From CAYLJJ01 sp964384025 (GTDB taxonomy: Bacteria; Myxococcota_A; Bradymonadia; UBA7976; UBA1532), in the NCBI GenBank assembly GCA_964384025.1, contig CAYLJJ010000035.1, forward strand, positions 1 through 56,004: a stretch of 56,004 bases of DNA, in the 5' to 3' direction. Positions 43,108 through 53,428 of this stretch are shown here, one piece after another (position 1 is the first letter of the stretch; each line of letters starts with the position of its first letter). Under the pieces are notes generated by a model. That model made no database searches. It had not been told where the DNA came from and saw only the letters and a list, made by a program, of their open reading frames with translations. The translations under genes and the position numbers were made by a program.

Positions 43108-46100
43108 TCAACCACCCTCCACGTTAAGGATCCCTCTCCAGAGACCCCCCTCCTCCTGAAAATGATCGTTGATCTGATCATCTCGGAAAGAGATCAAGAA
43201 GCTGTCAAGGTGAGGATCCTCCATCTGGATGGAGATCTCCACCTGCTCTTGGTTGGTGCTGAAGCGTTCGTGCTCCTCTCCATCTGCAAAGATATGGATC
43301 TCAGGAGCGCTGTTATCGACGACAAACTCTAGAGGAGCAGAGAAACCGGAGTTGTTAACCCGATCGATCAGCTCCGCCTCAAGATAATGCGCTCCGTCTA
43401 AGAGGAGCTGAGAATCATAGAGTACAGAGTAAAATATATAATGTTCTCCAGAGAAGAGGTGGTCTCCCGTGAGGCTCTCATCTGAATCATCCAGCCTGAT
43501 GTGATGCCTAACGATGCCCGCAATATCGCTGACGGAGTAGCCCCCCGCCATAAAATGACCACTGATCAGCTTCCGATCATCCTGCTCCACAAAGATCCCT
43601 TCATCGATTTCATTGAAGTTAAAATCTGACAACGAGATATCGTTGTCAGGGATCAATCTCCGACTTAAGGAGCTTTGGTTACCCAAGGCATCTTCTACTT
43701 CTAGAACCAAATTCGCAGTGGAGTGGATAAGCAGGGTGTCGATTACCGCCTCTCCCGCAGAGTCTCCCTCATAGATGCTTCGCTGATCTTGCTTCAGCCT
43801 GTAATGAAGCTGCCCAACACCTTCATCCTGAGCCAGGAAGGAGAGGGTGGCCTCTCCTGAAGCGATCCAACCCGCTCCACCATAGTGAGCCTCGACAAAG
43901 TTTCCTCCCAATCTCCAGTTGGGGAGCGGTGGGGTGTTGTCGATCTGAAACTCAAAACTCTGGCTACTGCTGTTGCCCAGATCATCTGAGACGGTGGCCT
44001 GGATCGAGAGTCTTCCATCGTGGCCTGCGGTCTCCTGCTCTAAGAACCAGGTTCCCTCTGCTGAGAGCCGCCCCTCCTCCATCCACTCTGGGGTCTCCAC
44101 CTGAAACTCGCCAATGGGAGAGCTGAGATCCTCAGCGTTGAGGTTTAAGCGGATACGCCCTCTCCACCAACTCCCCTCAATCGCCCCTTCAATCACCTGG
44201 GTCTCTGCGTTGATGCTGGGTCCGGTGTTGTCTACTGAGAGCCTCAGGGGCACCTCAAGCTGATTGTTTAGATGGTCTGTAGCCTGAATGATGAACTCTC
44301 TTAAACCATCTGCTTGCCCTTCGGTGTCGAGGGGAATAGACCAGATCCCCTCACCATCTCTGAGAGCTTGAGTGCTCTCTTCACCCTCCTCCAAAACCAC
44401 CCTTTCAAGAGGAGGACCCGCAGGCTCGCGAACAACGATACGCAGCCTCCCTGCGCCTCGGTAGCCCTCCTCGTTGGAGTAGACCATCCCATCTATAGGG
44501 CGCAGCTCTACGCCAACCTCCTCTAGGGTGTTGTCCACGATCAGAGTCCAGGACCATTCGTTGCTATTGCCCAAACGATCGGAACCCAGGACCTGCAACT
44601 CCAGAGGACCGTCTGGATAGAGGCGACTGTTTAAGTCACCCTCCCAGATCCAAGGCTGATTGTCTCTCAAGGTCCCCTCAAGCGCTCTCCCCGAAACAGC
44701 GACATTCACATGTTGAAGATCGGAGCCCAGATCTCTTAAGGTCAGCCGAAGATGCACACGGCCTGAGATCTCCTCTCCCTGAACATGGCCCTCCTCGGTC
44801 GAGCTGGCGCTTTGCCCCAAAAGATCAGGGGGGGTGTTGTCGGAGATCAGCGACTCCGCTCTAAAGCTGAGGTTGCCCACTCGGTCCCAAGCCCTGATCT
44901 CAAATCGAAGCTCCTGGCCCTCAAACTCTAGGCTGTTGAGGCTCAAACCCCAGCTCCCCTCCTCCTCAAGACCCTCTAGAACCTCTCCATCCCTCAGAAC
45001 CTCGATCCTCGCGATGCCCGCTTCATCTAGAGCTTCCACCTGAAGCTGAACTGGGCCTTTGGCCCAATTTTCAAAGAGCAAACCGCCGATATCTGCTGTG
45101 ATAGAGAACTCCAACTCAGGCGGGGTGTTGTCCACCTCAAGAGAGAGCCCAGCCTCACTGCTGTTGCCTAAGGTATCCAAGATCTGAGCGTGAACCATCA
45201 GGGCTCCATCTGGGAAGCCGGTGGTATCTAGGGTGCTTATCCAGCGCCCAACCCGAGGGTGCGCCAGCAGCAAGCTCTCTCCAACAAAGAACTCAACCTG
45301 CCGCTCCTCTCCTGTGTTGGGCAAGCCAAGCTCAACGATCCCTCTCACCCGCTGACCATCAACTCCGCCCTCCTCTGTAGCCAGGACGCTCAGCTCAACC
45401 TGAAGCCCTGTGTTGTCAACCTCCAACTCCACGCTTCGTCTCTCCTGGTTCCCCAGATGATCCCAAGCCAAAAATTCAAGGCTGAAGAGGCCATCTAAAA
45501 GCTGCCCTGTGTTCAGCTCAAAATCGATCTGTGCTTCATCGCTGCTCATGAGTTCATGGACTTCACCAGAAGCATCAAGGGCCATGATGCTGAGGCCCGC
45601 GAGCCCCACGCCCTCATCCACTCCCTGCAACCTCAAGGAGATAAGCCCAGAGATCCGATGCCCCTGAACCCGCCCCTCCCCTGTGCCTCTCAGCGAGATC
45701 TCCAACCCTGGGGGTCGGTTGTCGATCTGAAGGCGCCAAAGCTCCTCGATCTGGTTGCCCAGATCATCCTCTGCTCGAATCTCCAAGGTCAAACCGCCCG
45801 AGCCCTCCGCCTCTAAGGAGCAGCTCCAGCGCCCTCCCTCCAAGCTGCCCGCTGGGAGCCCCTCTCCTGTGACCTGAAGAGAGCCCAAAGGAGAGAGCGC
45901 ATCTTCAGCACTGATCTCAAGCTGAACCCCCCCTCGGATCCAATTTTCGTGGATCGCACCTCCATCAGTGTTGAGTTGGGTCTGGATCTCAGGAGGGCTC
46001 TGATCGATCTGGATAGACCAAAACTCTTCGCTGGAGTTATTCAGGCCATCTTCCGCCTCGATCCGCAGCTGTAACATCCCCTCAGGTTCTAAGCTGAGAT

Positions 46101-46335
46101 CGAGAGCGCTTCGCCAAGACGCGTACGCCCCCTCTCGTTCAAAGTCCCCCTCTAGGATCTCTCCTGCTGCTGTCTGAACCTGAAGGGACCAAACTCCAGA
46201 GCGCTGATCTTCCGCCTCGATCCGAAGCTGTACAGGGCCTCGAGCGCGCAGTCCATCTTCTGAAGCAGCTCCCCCTGGCTCGGCCCTCAAACCAAACTCA
46301 AGCTTGGGACCCTCAGCGGAGCGCCAGCCCTCCAT
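43108..46335 (-). pseudogene. Central Ig-repeat part of the large lipoprotein
   Basis: 1075 residues made of about ten Ig-like modules of roughly 100 residues, each ending in a VDNTPPE-type linker. It has no signal peptide, and the start ATG 46335 overlaps the stop of the upstream fragment by 23 bp. It ends at a TGA at 43108-43110; aligning with another repeat (WSCSLEAEGSGGLTL versus WRGILNVEGG, then one codon) the TGA occupies exactly one residue position. This is why I treat the pieces as one gene. Function: probably an envelope-anchored adhesion or matrix protein. Confidence 0.65.
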
Positions 46336-47641
46336 GCTCCGCTTCCCAGCTCGCCGCCGCCCAGGCCAGATCGCTGAGCGGAGAGATGATGAGTGAGCTG
46401 GGCTCCCTAGGCTGAAAGTCAGGCAGCAGGGCGTTCATGCTCTGCTCTGCCCCCCAACTCAATATTCGCCCGCGCGCTTCATCTCGATAAGCGCTGGGGG
46501 CCTCCTCTGCTTGGGGATGTTCAGGGGCTCCGCTCGCTTCTAGATGGATGGGACCTGTGTATTCAGCGATCTCTAAGCTGAAGAAGCCTCGATCATCGCT
46601 GAAGCTTTCCGCCAAGAGCTGCTCATCAGCCAGCGCAAAGGCTCGTACGATGAGGTTCCGTCCTGGACCCTTGATGATATGCCCCATCAGCTGCCCTGTG
46701 CCGATGTTCTCAAGGCCATAGATGAACTCCTCCTGGCTTAAGCCCCCCAGGTGATTCTGAGCCTCCAGTCGCAACGTCACGCTGTCTCGCCCTACAAACT
46801 GTCGGCTGTCGATGATGAAGTGAAAACGATCCCCCGCTCTCTTCTCTAAGGGCAGCGAGCTGCTCCCCGCCTCCAGACGGACCTCCTCAACCCCGCTCTC
46901 TGGATCTATAACCTCTACAGACCAATCAACGACGCCCCTCAAGGTTTCTCCAGGCGTGGGCTCCGGTGTCCCGATCTCTGGGGGGGTGTTGTTTTCTATC
47001 TCAGGCTCCCGGCAGGGGGGAAAGAGGGCGGAGCGGGAGCAGCGTAGGTTTTGAAGGAGGGGTTGGAGATCATGCTCCTGGAGCGTGCTCCAGAGGCGGG
47101 CCTCAAGAGCCTGAGCCAACTCTCCTCTGAGGGTCTCTTCAGAGAAACTGTAGCTGCTCATCCCTTCGAGCTTTAGAGGGCCTTTGGGGCCAAGGCCATC
47201 GAAGAGTCCAGGATCAGGCCCCGCCGCGTCCTCTAAGAGCAGCTCCATCAAAAGCCCTGGCGCTAAAGCCCCTGCACCCATCCCCGCCTCTCGAGCGATC
47301 TGCGCTCGAAGCCCCTGAAAAGCCTCCAGGAGCAGAGCGTGGGTTACAGACTTGCTCAGAACTCCCACATGGTCCTCCCCTGCGATGGGAGTGTTCAGCG
47401 GATCGATGCTGAGGTGGGCCATCATCCCCAGACGAGCTTCGCTGAGGGCTCGACCAGCGCCCTCAGCTCGCCAAGCCTCCGCGACTTTTAGAAAGAGTGT
47501 GGTGTAGGGAGAGATAATCACCTTGCGGTTGTCATCGTAGTCCACATCATTGACAGGAGCGCGAAGCTCAAAGCCCTCTTGAAAAACCCCCTCTAGTTCC
47601 TCCACCGGGTCTCGCCAGCTCAAGCCGCCCAGCTCAGCCAC
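46313..47641 (-). pseudogene. N-terminal domain part of the large Ig-repeat lipoprotein
   Basis: 442 residues in a frame that begins internally (GTG 47641, AELGGLSWRDPVEEL) without a signal peptide. The sequence includes a region of helices (about 40-220), a first Ig-like module with the NNTPPEIGTPEPTPG linker and a carboxypeptidase-regulatory-like segment (GHIIKGPGRNLIVRAFALA, DDRGFFSLEIAE). It directly continues the lipoprotein start encoded in another frame upstream: adding one G in the G-run just upstream of 47641 restores DDEG...EEPGDFILVAELGG. A frameshift is the simplest reading. Confidence 0.6.
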
Positions 47642-47877
47642 CAGGATGAAATCTCCCGGCTCCTCCAGCGCCCCTCATCATCGCTCTGGGCCTCTGCGAG
47701 GAGCTTCTGAACGTGTCCTTCTGGATCGCTGCTGTAGAGCTTGACTTGGGCAGCGCTGATCGGCTGCCCGAGATAGACCACAGCATCTAAATGCCAGGGA
47801 GTGTCGATATAGTTGGGGCTGTCATCACAAGAAAACAGGAGTGCACATACCAACCAGCGCCCATGCCTTAACCTCAT
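47620..47877 (-). pseudogene. Lipoprotein signal and first domain start of the large Ig-repeat protein
   Basis: 85 residues from ATG 47877 with a lipoprotein signal (RWLVCALLFSCDDSPN) and the beginning of a carboxypeptidase-regulatory-like fold (DAVVYLGQPISAAQVKLYSS, QSDDEGRW). The frame ends at 47620 shortly after the point where the downstream frame becomes homologous (22-bp overlap). This is the 5' end of the broken gene. If the frameshift is a sequencing error, the complete gene spans 41719-47877. Confidence 0.6.
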
Positions 47878-48016
47878 ACACGATCTCCGCTCTATGGCCA
47901 GAAGAACCTACCTTCGGGTTCAGAGAGGGTATCGAACTGGGCGGGCTGGGGTTGCTTAAATTTGCAGTTTTGGCTGAATCTCAAATTAAGTCAAAGGTTT
48001 AGAAATCCTCTCTTTT

Positions 48017-50281
48017 TCAGTGCATCTTCAACTCAAGGCGCAACCCCCCCTCTAGGCGAACGCGACCATCGATCACTTGGGGGATCTCCGCGAACTCAGG
48101 ATGGAGGGTCAAGGACTCAAGGTTGGGTGTATAGGCTTGTAGAGAGTCCACCGGTAACTCCATAGGAGGGATCTCAAAACCCAGCCCCCCCGCGAGGGCC
48201 TCCTCTACCCTGGGCCAGAGCACCACCTCTAAGAGGCTTACGAGGCCTTCAGGGCGGATCAGCGGAGCCCCAGAGGCGCTCTCCAGGAGGATCGCCTTGA
48301 TCTCCGGCTCCTCAGCAACCTCCAACTCAAAGCGACCCTCGTTTAAGCGCAGATTGACCCCCACCCTCAGGGTCATAGCGTAGCGATCACCCCGCTCCGC
48401 TTCACCCATGGTGGTCTCCAGCCGGAGATCTCCAAGTTGTACCTCCAGGGGAAAACGAGAACCTGGAGGTAGGGGCGCGACCACCGGAGGCAGACGAGCG
48501 TCCAGATGTGCTTGCAACCCCGACATCGGGAGCTGAAGCTGAAGGAGTCCAGCCCTCCAAAGTTCATGGAGGATGCCGTTCAGCAGACCCAAACGCATCG
48601 CGATGCCCAAGCCCTCACCCGGGACGATCAGGGTCTGCTCTGGAGAGAGCAGAGGGACTCCAGGATCTTCATAAGGGAGCATCGTGGGTTCCCCTCTATC
48701 CAGGAGCAGGTCTAAGCCCGCGCTGACCCCCTCTCTGGGGCGTATCGCCAAGCTTTCCATCAGGAAGCTCATGCTCATCTGTACCGGAGGGAGCCCTTCA
48801 ATGGGAGCTTGCTGAAGATCAAGGTTCATCTCGCTGAGCACCCCCCCATCTCCAAAAATCTGCTCCAGGGCAACATCCATCAGGGTGGGCAGCTCTGAGC
48901 GCATCAGCCCCTCGATGAGCTGAGAAGCCATCCCATCGACGATGCTTCTCAGCTGGCTGCCTAAGGTTCCTACCAAGATCTCAGCAGCCTCGTCGGGGTA
49001 GTCAGCGCTTAGAGCCTCCACCGTCACCCCCAGCTCTCCCACCTCCATCGAGAGGCGCTCCTCCAAGCTGAGGCGCAGCTCTACAAAGGCCGCCACTGTC
49101 GCCAAAATCTCACCATCCAAATCCAGGCGGCTCCCCTCCAGATCGAAGAAGCCCTCAGTCTCTAAGCTGATCTCTGGGAGGCGGATAAAGAGGTTCATCC
49201 CCTCAGCGCTGAAGCTAAAGTCGATCTCAGGTCGCCCCAGATGAAGGGCGGTCAAGCTGAGCTGAGCCATCTCACTGTTCACAATCTGAGGATCGCCCAA
49301 GAGGGTGTCTACCTCAGCCAGCTCGATCAGTGCACTCAGGAGCTGCGCCAACTCCCAATACTCACGGCTCTCTCCTGCTGCGGGTAGGTTGGGCTCGGCG
49401 TCCTGGTCCAAGAGGGCTTGATCGACACGGAAAGAGATCACCTGAGGAATCTGCACTCCGTTGGGGGTGCCCTCTTGATACTCTGGAGCCCAGAGCACAT
49501 CTAGAATCTCATGGCGGGCCTTTGGCTGAATCCCATCGTCAGCGCTGATCTCCAGAGTGTTGAGGCCAAAGCGAGCGGGTATATCCAGAGAGAAGCGACC
49601 CTCCCCATCCAGCTGAGCCCAGATTCCATTGATCCACACCTCAACCTCACCGCCGCTGTCCCAAGCGCGACCCTGTACCCGGATAGTTTGGGTCTGGCTG
49701 CCCACCAAGAGCGCTCCTCGGGCGGGGCTCTCCAACTCTAGAGAGGGAGGACCCTCATCGACAAAGAAGCTGCTGTGTCCACAGATCTCTCCAACGCAAG
49801 CCAACAGCCGCCCAGCTCCTTCTCTAAGGAAGCTCAGCAGCCCCTCCTCATCCACCGTCGCCGCCTCAGGGGGCTCGACATGCCAGCTCAGCTCCTGATC
49901 TTCAACAGGGCTTCCATCAGATTGAAAGATCTCAGCGAGGCCCTGGGGCTGGGCGCTCAGGGCATAGATCGAGCGTCGAGGGGAGAGGCTCAATTCGATC
50001 CAGGCGGGCTGCCCCAAGGGGATGGCGTCAGTCGGGAGCGGGGGCAGATCTTGAGAGATCTGGAGGTCGGGGAGATCCTGGGGAAGAGCATCCAGAGGAG
50101 GACCATCTAGAGGGAGGCCCTGATCCTGTGGAGGGGGAGCTGCCAGATCCAGGGGGAGGGGCTGATCTTGGGTCTGGGCATCGATGATCTGCCGATCTGA
50201 AAAACTCTCCTCCTCTGAATCGGCGGTGTCATCACAGCCCCAGAGGAGCAAGAGGGGGAGCAGCAGAGGTAGATGTTTCAT
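48017..50281 (-). CDS. Lipoprotein with Ig-like module and TULIP/BPI-like C-terminal domains
   Basis: The 754-residue protein has a lipobox (LLLLWGCDDT), a Pro/Asp/Gln-rich linker, an Ig-like part (LESPARGALLVGS, GLNTLEISADDG), and a large C-terminal region of beta-rich and helical stretches. The C-terminal region resembles the BPI/LBP (TULIP) fold: the helix-strand LLNGILHELWRAGLLQLQL, and at the end GFEIPPMELPVDSLQ-type strand, like the BPI C-barrel close. The similarity is faint. TULIP proteins hold lipids in a hydrophobic groove, so a lipid-binding or lipid-transfer role at the outer membrane is a reasonable inference. It is a paralogue of the next upstream gene, with which it overlaps by ATGA (50278-50281). 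Confidence 0.72.
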   Translation of the reverse strand: MKHLPLLLPLLLLWGCDDTADSEEESFSDRQIIDAQTQDQPLPLDLAAPPPQDQGLPLDGPPLDALPQDLPDLQISQDLPPLPTDAIPLGQPAWIELSLSPRRSIYALSAQPQGLAEIFQSDGSPVEDQELSWHVEPPEAATVDEEGLLSFLREGAGRLLACVGEICGHSSFFVDEGPPSLELESPARGALLVGSQTQTIRVQGRAWDSGGEVEVWINGIWAQLDGEGRFSLDIPARFGLNTLEISADDGIQPKARHEILDVLWAPEYQEGTPNGVQIPQVISFRVDQALLDQDAEPNLPAAGESREYWELAQLLSALIELAEVDTLLGDPQIVNSEMAQLSLTALHLGRPEIDFSFSAEGMNLFIRLPEISLETEGFFDLEGSRLDLDGEILATVAAFVELRLSLEERLSMEVGELGVTVEALSADYPDEAAEILVGTLGSQLRSIVDGMASQLIEGLMRSELPTLMDVALEQIFGDGGVLSEMNLDLQQAPIEGLPPVQMSMSFLMESLAIRPREGVSAGLDLLLDRGEPTMLPYEDPGVPLLSPEQTLIVPGEGLGIAMRLGLLNGILHELWRAGLLQLQLPMSGLQAHLDARLPPVVAPLPPGSRFPLEVQLGDLRLETTMGEAERGDRYAMTLRVGVNLRLNEGRFELEVAEEPEIKAILLESASGAPLIRPEGLVSLLEVVLWPRVEEALAGGLGFEIPPMELPVDSLQAYTPNLESLTLHPEFAEIPQVIDGRVRLEGGLRLELKMH

Positions 50282-53085
50282 GGCTGAAACCTCCCGTGGA
50301 GGATTAGGTGGCTCTCGCTGCCCTCAAGCACAGGCTCTCTGAGTCCCAGGCGGCTCCCTGCAGGGACACCATATTGCTCAAAGGTCTCGGGGAGGGCGAA
50401 GTCGGGGATGGGGAAGCTGGGCAGTAGGCCGTTGAGGTAATGGTCCAAGATCGACTGCGCCAGCTCGCTGATCAGCTCCTCTAAGACAGCACGCTGTTCA
50501 GGGCTCATGTCCATCCCCTCCACAGAAAGTCGTAGATCGCTGAGCTGGATCTCGCCGAAGCGCAGCTCCTCCTCTTCTAGGGTGACGGTGGTCAGCGCCC
50601 AGGTGGCGATCTTGAGGCCCAGGGGTTGCTCAAAGAGTCCAGGGTAGCTGATCTCCCCCAAAGCTGGCCCCAGGTGGACCTCTACTTGGGTGCTCCCTGG
50701 GATCCCACGAAGCGCGGGGGGGTTGATCACCTGGAGCGCGAAGCTGCTGCCTTCAGGCAGGTCTCCCGCGAGCGCACTGGCGTCTTCGAAGTTCATCAGC
50801 CCTGCACGCCAAGCCTGATGAAGGAGTTGGTTGATAAAGCCCAAATGGATCGCCCCCGCCATCCTGTTTTGGGGAGTCAGCTCCATCGGCTCAGGTCCTG
50901 GCGGGATAGGAATCCCCGCTGAGGGCCTAGCTTGATGGCTGGGGCCGCTGACTGAGGTCTGGATACCGATGCGCATACGCTCCGGTTGGGTGTCCAGGCT
51001 GGAGAGACCCACGCTCATCAAGAGAGCGGTCTCAGGCAGGCCCCCAACACTCGGCAGGTTGAAGGTCATCCCCAGAGACTCCAGATCCAGACCGGAGAAG
51101 ACTCCGGAGAGCATGGCATCCATCTCGGTCGATAGGAAGGCCTCGATGGCCGCCGTAACCTCGTTGCGGATCATCCCCTCAAAGGCCCAAAAGACCAGCT
51201 CCAAAAGCGCCCCGGTAATCGCCCCCTCAAACTCACTGCTCAGGTCACCCACGGTCAGCTCGTGAGTCCTCAAGAGCAGCACCTGAGGGCGACCATCTCG
51301 TAGAGAGACGCCGAAGCTGAGATCGATAAAGATCGAGTCCACCGTGATGGTCCCCGCGTTGGAGACCGTACCCCTGAGCTGCACCCCAAGATCAAGGTTA
51401 CGTAGCCAGGCGCGGACTCGAATCCCCCCCTCTTCCAACTCAGCCTCCAAGGTGTTGGGGCCTCGGATGTTGAGATCTTCATAGTCCGCTCCCAAGGTGA
51501 AGACACAGTAACCCAAGACGCGCTGTTGGCAGCGCTCAGGCAGGATGGGATTCTGAGCCTGCAGGGATTGATCAACACTCTCTACCAGACCATCAGAGTC
51601 AAGCACACGGCGGATCAGATCAGCGAGGCTGAGGATCGGCTCTTCTGGAGGGCCATCATCTACAGCTTCCTGAGTCAAGTGCAGGAGGATGGCATCGTCA
51701 AGGGGCTCCTCCTCCTGTAGATAGCGCTCAGATGCAAAGTAACTACAGATGGCGCTGTTGAGCTTGCCCACCTGATCCTGAGCGCTCAATTCGTGGACGT
51801 TAAGGCCCCACTCCGGTGAGACTCTGATTGAGAAGGCCCCCTCCTCATCCAGAGGCACCGGCACTCCATCTACAAAGAACTCGGAGATCCCTGCAGAGTC
51901 AGCCACGCGACCCTCCAAGAGGAGGGGAGTTGTCCCCAACATCTCTCCCTCTAGGGGCTGTGTACAGAGGATCGAGGGGCCGGTGGAGTCCACTAAGATC
52001 TGCTGCTCTGCCCAGAGGTTTGGAGCCTCTGCTGTCCCTACACGGAGAGCGTAGAGGCCCTCCGCCTCTAAGCGATAGCGCCCCTCTCCAAAGGGGGGCA
52101 ATGGCGGCTCTGAGGACCAGCGAAGGGCCGCAGCGCGAACCTCATTGCCGAAGGCATCGGTGACGCGGGCATGGTAACGGACAATCTCTCCCAGCTCATA
52201 GACGGAGCGCTCAGGGAGCACCGTAGCGACGAGGGCGCTGGGGGAAGCAGGTAAGACATCCAGGGGAGTCTCTCCTCGTACCCCTCCCAGCTCACATTCC
52301 AGGCTATAGTGTCCGGCGATCTGAACGCTGACCCCCCCCGATTCGATGAGGCTGCCCTCATTGGCGGGTTGAAGCGAGAGCCTGGCCTCATCTGCAGATA
52401 CGCTGTTGCCTTCAGCGTCCTCAGCGGAGCAGTAAATCTCACTGCGCTCTCCTGCGCGGATCACCCGAGGTTCTAAGTGGGCCATCACTCGCTGAGGAGG
52501 CCCCGCCTCCACCAGCCAGGTCTTGGGGCTGGGATCTCGAAGCCCCTCTCTGGGCAAGCTACAGGTGATCTGATAGAGCCCCGCTCGCACACCGATCACC
52601 CGACCCTCCTCCTCAGTCTCTCTCCAGCCCGTCTGAGGGCGGATCTCGATCTGAGTCTCTATCCCGCTCATGGGGATCCCCTCTCCATCCAGGACCACAC
52701 AGGTGATTCGGTTGCTGTGCCCCGCCTCAGTGGCTCCCAGACCCAAGCGGGTGTCAACCGATTCGATCTGAGGGGGGATGGGGAAAGCATCAGGCACATC
52801 AGGGGGGGGGAGCGACTGATCGGGGAGTGGCTGCTCCTCTTGTTCCATATCTTGAACTTCCAGATCAGGAGGAGCTACATCTTGGATGGGGCGATCAGGT
52901 TGCACGAGATCAACCGAGACAGCATCTGGGAGGGTGCGATCCAGAGTTGCATCTGGGAGAGAGAGATCCAGAGCTCGATCAGGATCTGGTGGATCAGATG
53001 AGGGGCTGCTCTTGGAGCAGGCCAACACAAGGAGCAGGGAGAGATAGGGCCAACGCCGGATCATCTTTGAGACCCCTTTGGTCAT
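50278..53085 (-). CDS. Paralogous lipoprotein with Ig-like modules and TULIP/BPI-like C-terminal domains
   Basis: I take ATG 53085 (935 residues); an ATG at 53064 with a shorter n-region is also possible. It has a lipobox (SLLLVLACSKSS) and a repetitive Asp/Pro linker, then several Ig-like modules (about residues 100-450) and the same C-terminal layout as its downstream paralogue (LGFINQLLHQAWRAGLMNF). Both genes form an operon with ATGA overlap. Their shared C-terminus suggests a common ligand or partner, probably at the cell surface; no enzyme motif was seen. Confidence 0.72.
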   Translation of the reverse strand: MTKGVSKMIRRWPYLSLLLVLACSKSSPSSDPPDPDRALDLSLPDATLDRTLPDAVSVDLVQPDRPIQDVAPPDLEVQDMEQEEQPLPDQSLPPPDVPDAFPIPPQIESVDTRLGLGATEAGHSNRITCVVLDGEGIPMSGIETQIEIRPQTGWRETEEEGRVIGVRAGLYQITCSLPREGLRDPSPKTWLVEAGPPQRVMAHLEPRVIRAGERSEIYCSAEDAEGNSVSADEARLSLQPANEGSLIESGGVSVQIAGHYSLECELGGVRGETPLDVLPASPSALVATVLPERSVYELGEIVRYHARVTDAFGNEVRAAALRWSSEPPLPPFGEGRYRLEAEGLYALRVGTAEAPNLWAEQQILVDSTGPSILCTQPLEGEMLGTTPLLLEGRVADSAGISEFFVDGVPVPLDEEGAFSIRVSPEWGLNVHELSAQDQVGKLNSAICSYFASERYLQEEEPLDDAILLHLTQEAVDDGPPEEPILSLADLIRRVLDSDGLVESVDQSLQAQNPILPERCQQRVLGYCVFTLGADYEDLNIRGPNTLEAELEEGGIRVRAWLRNLDLGVQLRGTVSNAGTITVDSIFIDLSFGVSLRDGRPQVLLLRTHELTVGDLSSEFEGAITGALLELVFWAFEGMIRNEVTAAIEAFLSTEMDAMLSGVFSGLDLESLGMTFNLPSVGGLPETALLMSVGLSSLDTQPERMRIGIQTSVSGPSHQARPSAGIPIPPGPEPMELTPQNRMAGAIHLGFINQLLHQAWRAGLMNFEDASALAGDLPEGSSFALQVINPPALRGIPGSTQVEVHLGPALGEISYPGLFEQPLGLKIATWALTTVTLEEEELRFGEIQLSDLRLSVEGMDMSPEQRAVLEELISELAQSILDHYLNGLLPSFPIPDFALPETFEQYGVPAGSRLGLREPVLEGSESHLILHGRFQP

Positions 53086-53149
53086 AAAAATTCTTCTCCT
53101 CCATCTAAGCACCAGAGGCCTGTCTCTGACATGCTCAAAAAATCATCCC

Positions 53150-53300
53150 TGTTTCATATAACGGAGAGTTGCCTGGAAGGATTTCACCTTCAGGCGCTCG
53201 CAGAACCGCATGTGAACCTCTCGATTCATATGGCTCCCATCATCGAGCCGGAGGCCTGATCTCCAATAATCTCTAACGCGCAAAGAGCCCTGGCTGTCGA
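53150..53300 (-). mobile_element. Group II intron-like remnant
   Basis: On the minus strand, GAGCCATATGAATCGAGAGG is followed at once by TTCACATGCGGTTCTGCGAG. This combination (GAGCC..ATG ... GAGAGG ... GCGGTTCTG) resembles the conserved stem just before the maturase gene in bacterial group II introns. In this window no reverse transcriptase frame is found. I infer a fragment; the assignment is by pattern and would need structure comparison. The rest of 53113-53428 contains nothing else I can name. Confidence 0.35.
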
Positions 53301-53428
53301 TGCCTTGGGATATCTGCCGGATCATAACGGCGATCAACCCCAGCGCCTGCTGTCAAGGCCAGGAGTTGACTCAACAAACACAAACCCCCTAAAAGAAATC
53401 CTACGCAGTTTACAGGATATGCCCTGCC

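Noticed and set aside
43108..43110. Selenocysteine read-through at the in-frame TGA
   Set aside because: The TGA falls in an Ig-like repeat position where other copies have Gly, Ser or similar; there is no catalytic Cys equivalent. No SECIS-like hairpin was recognised just downstream.
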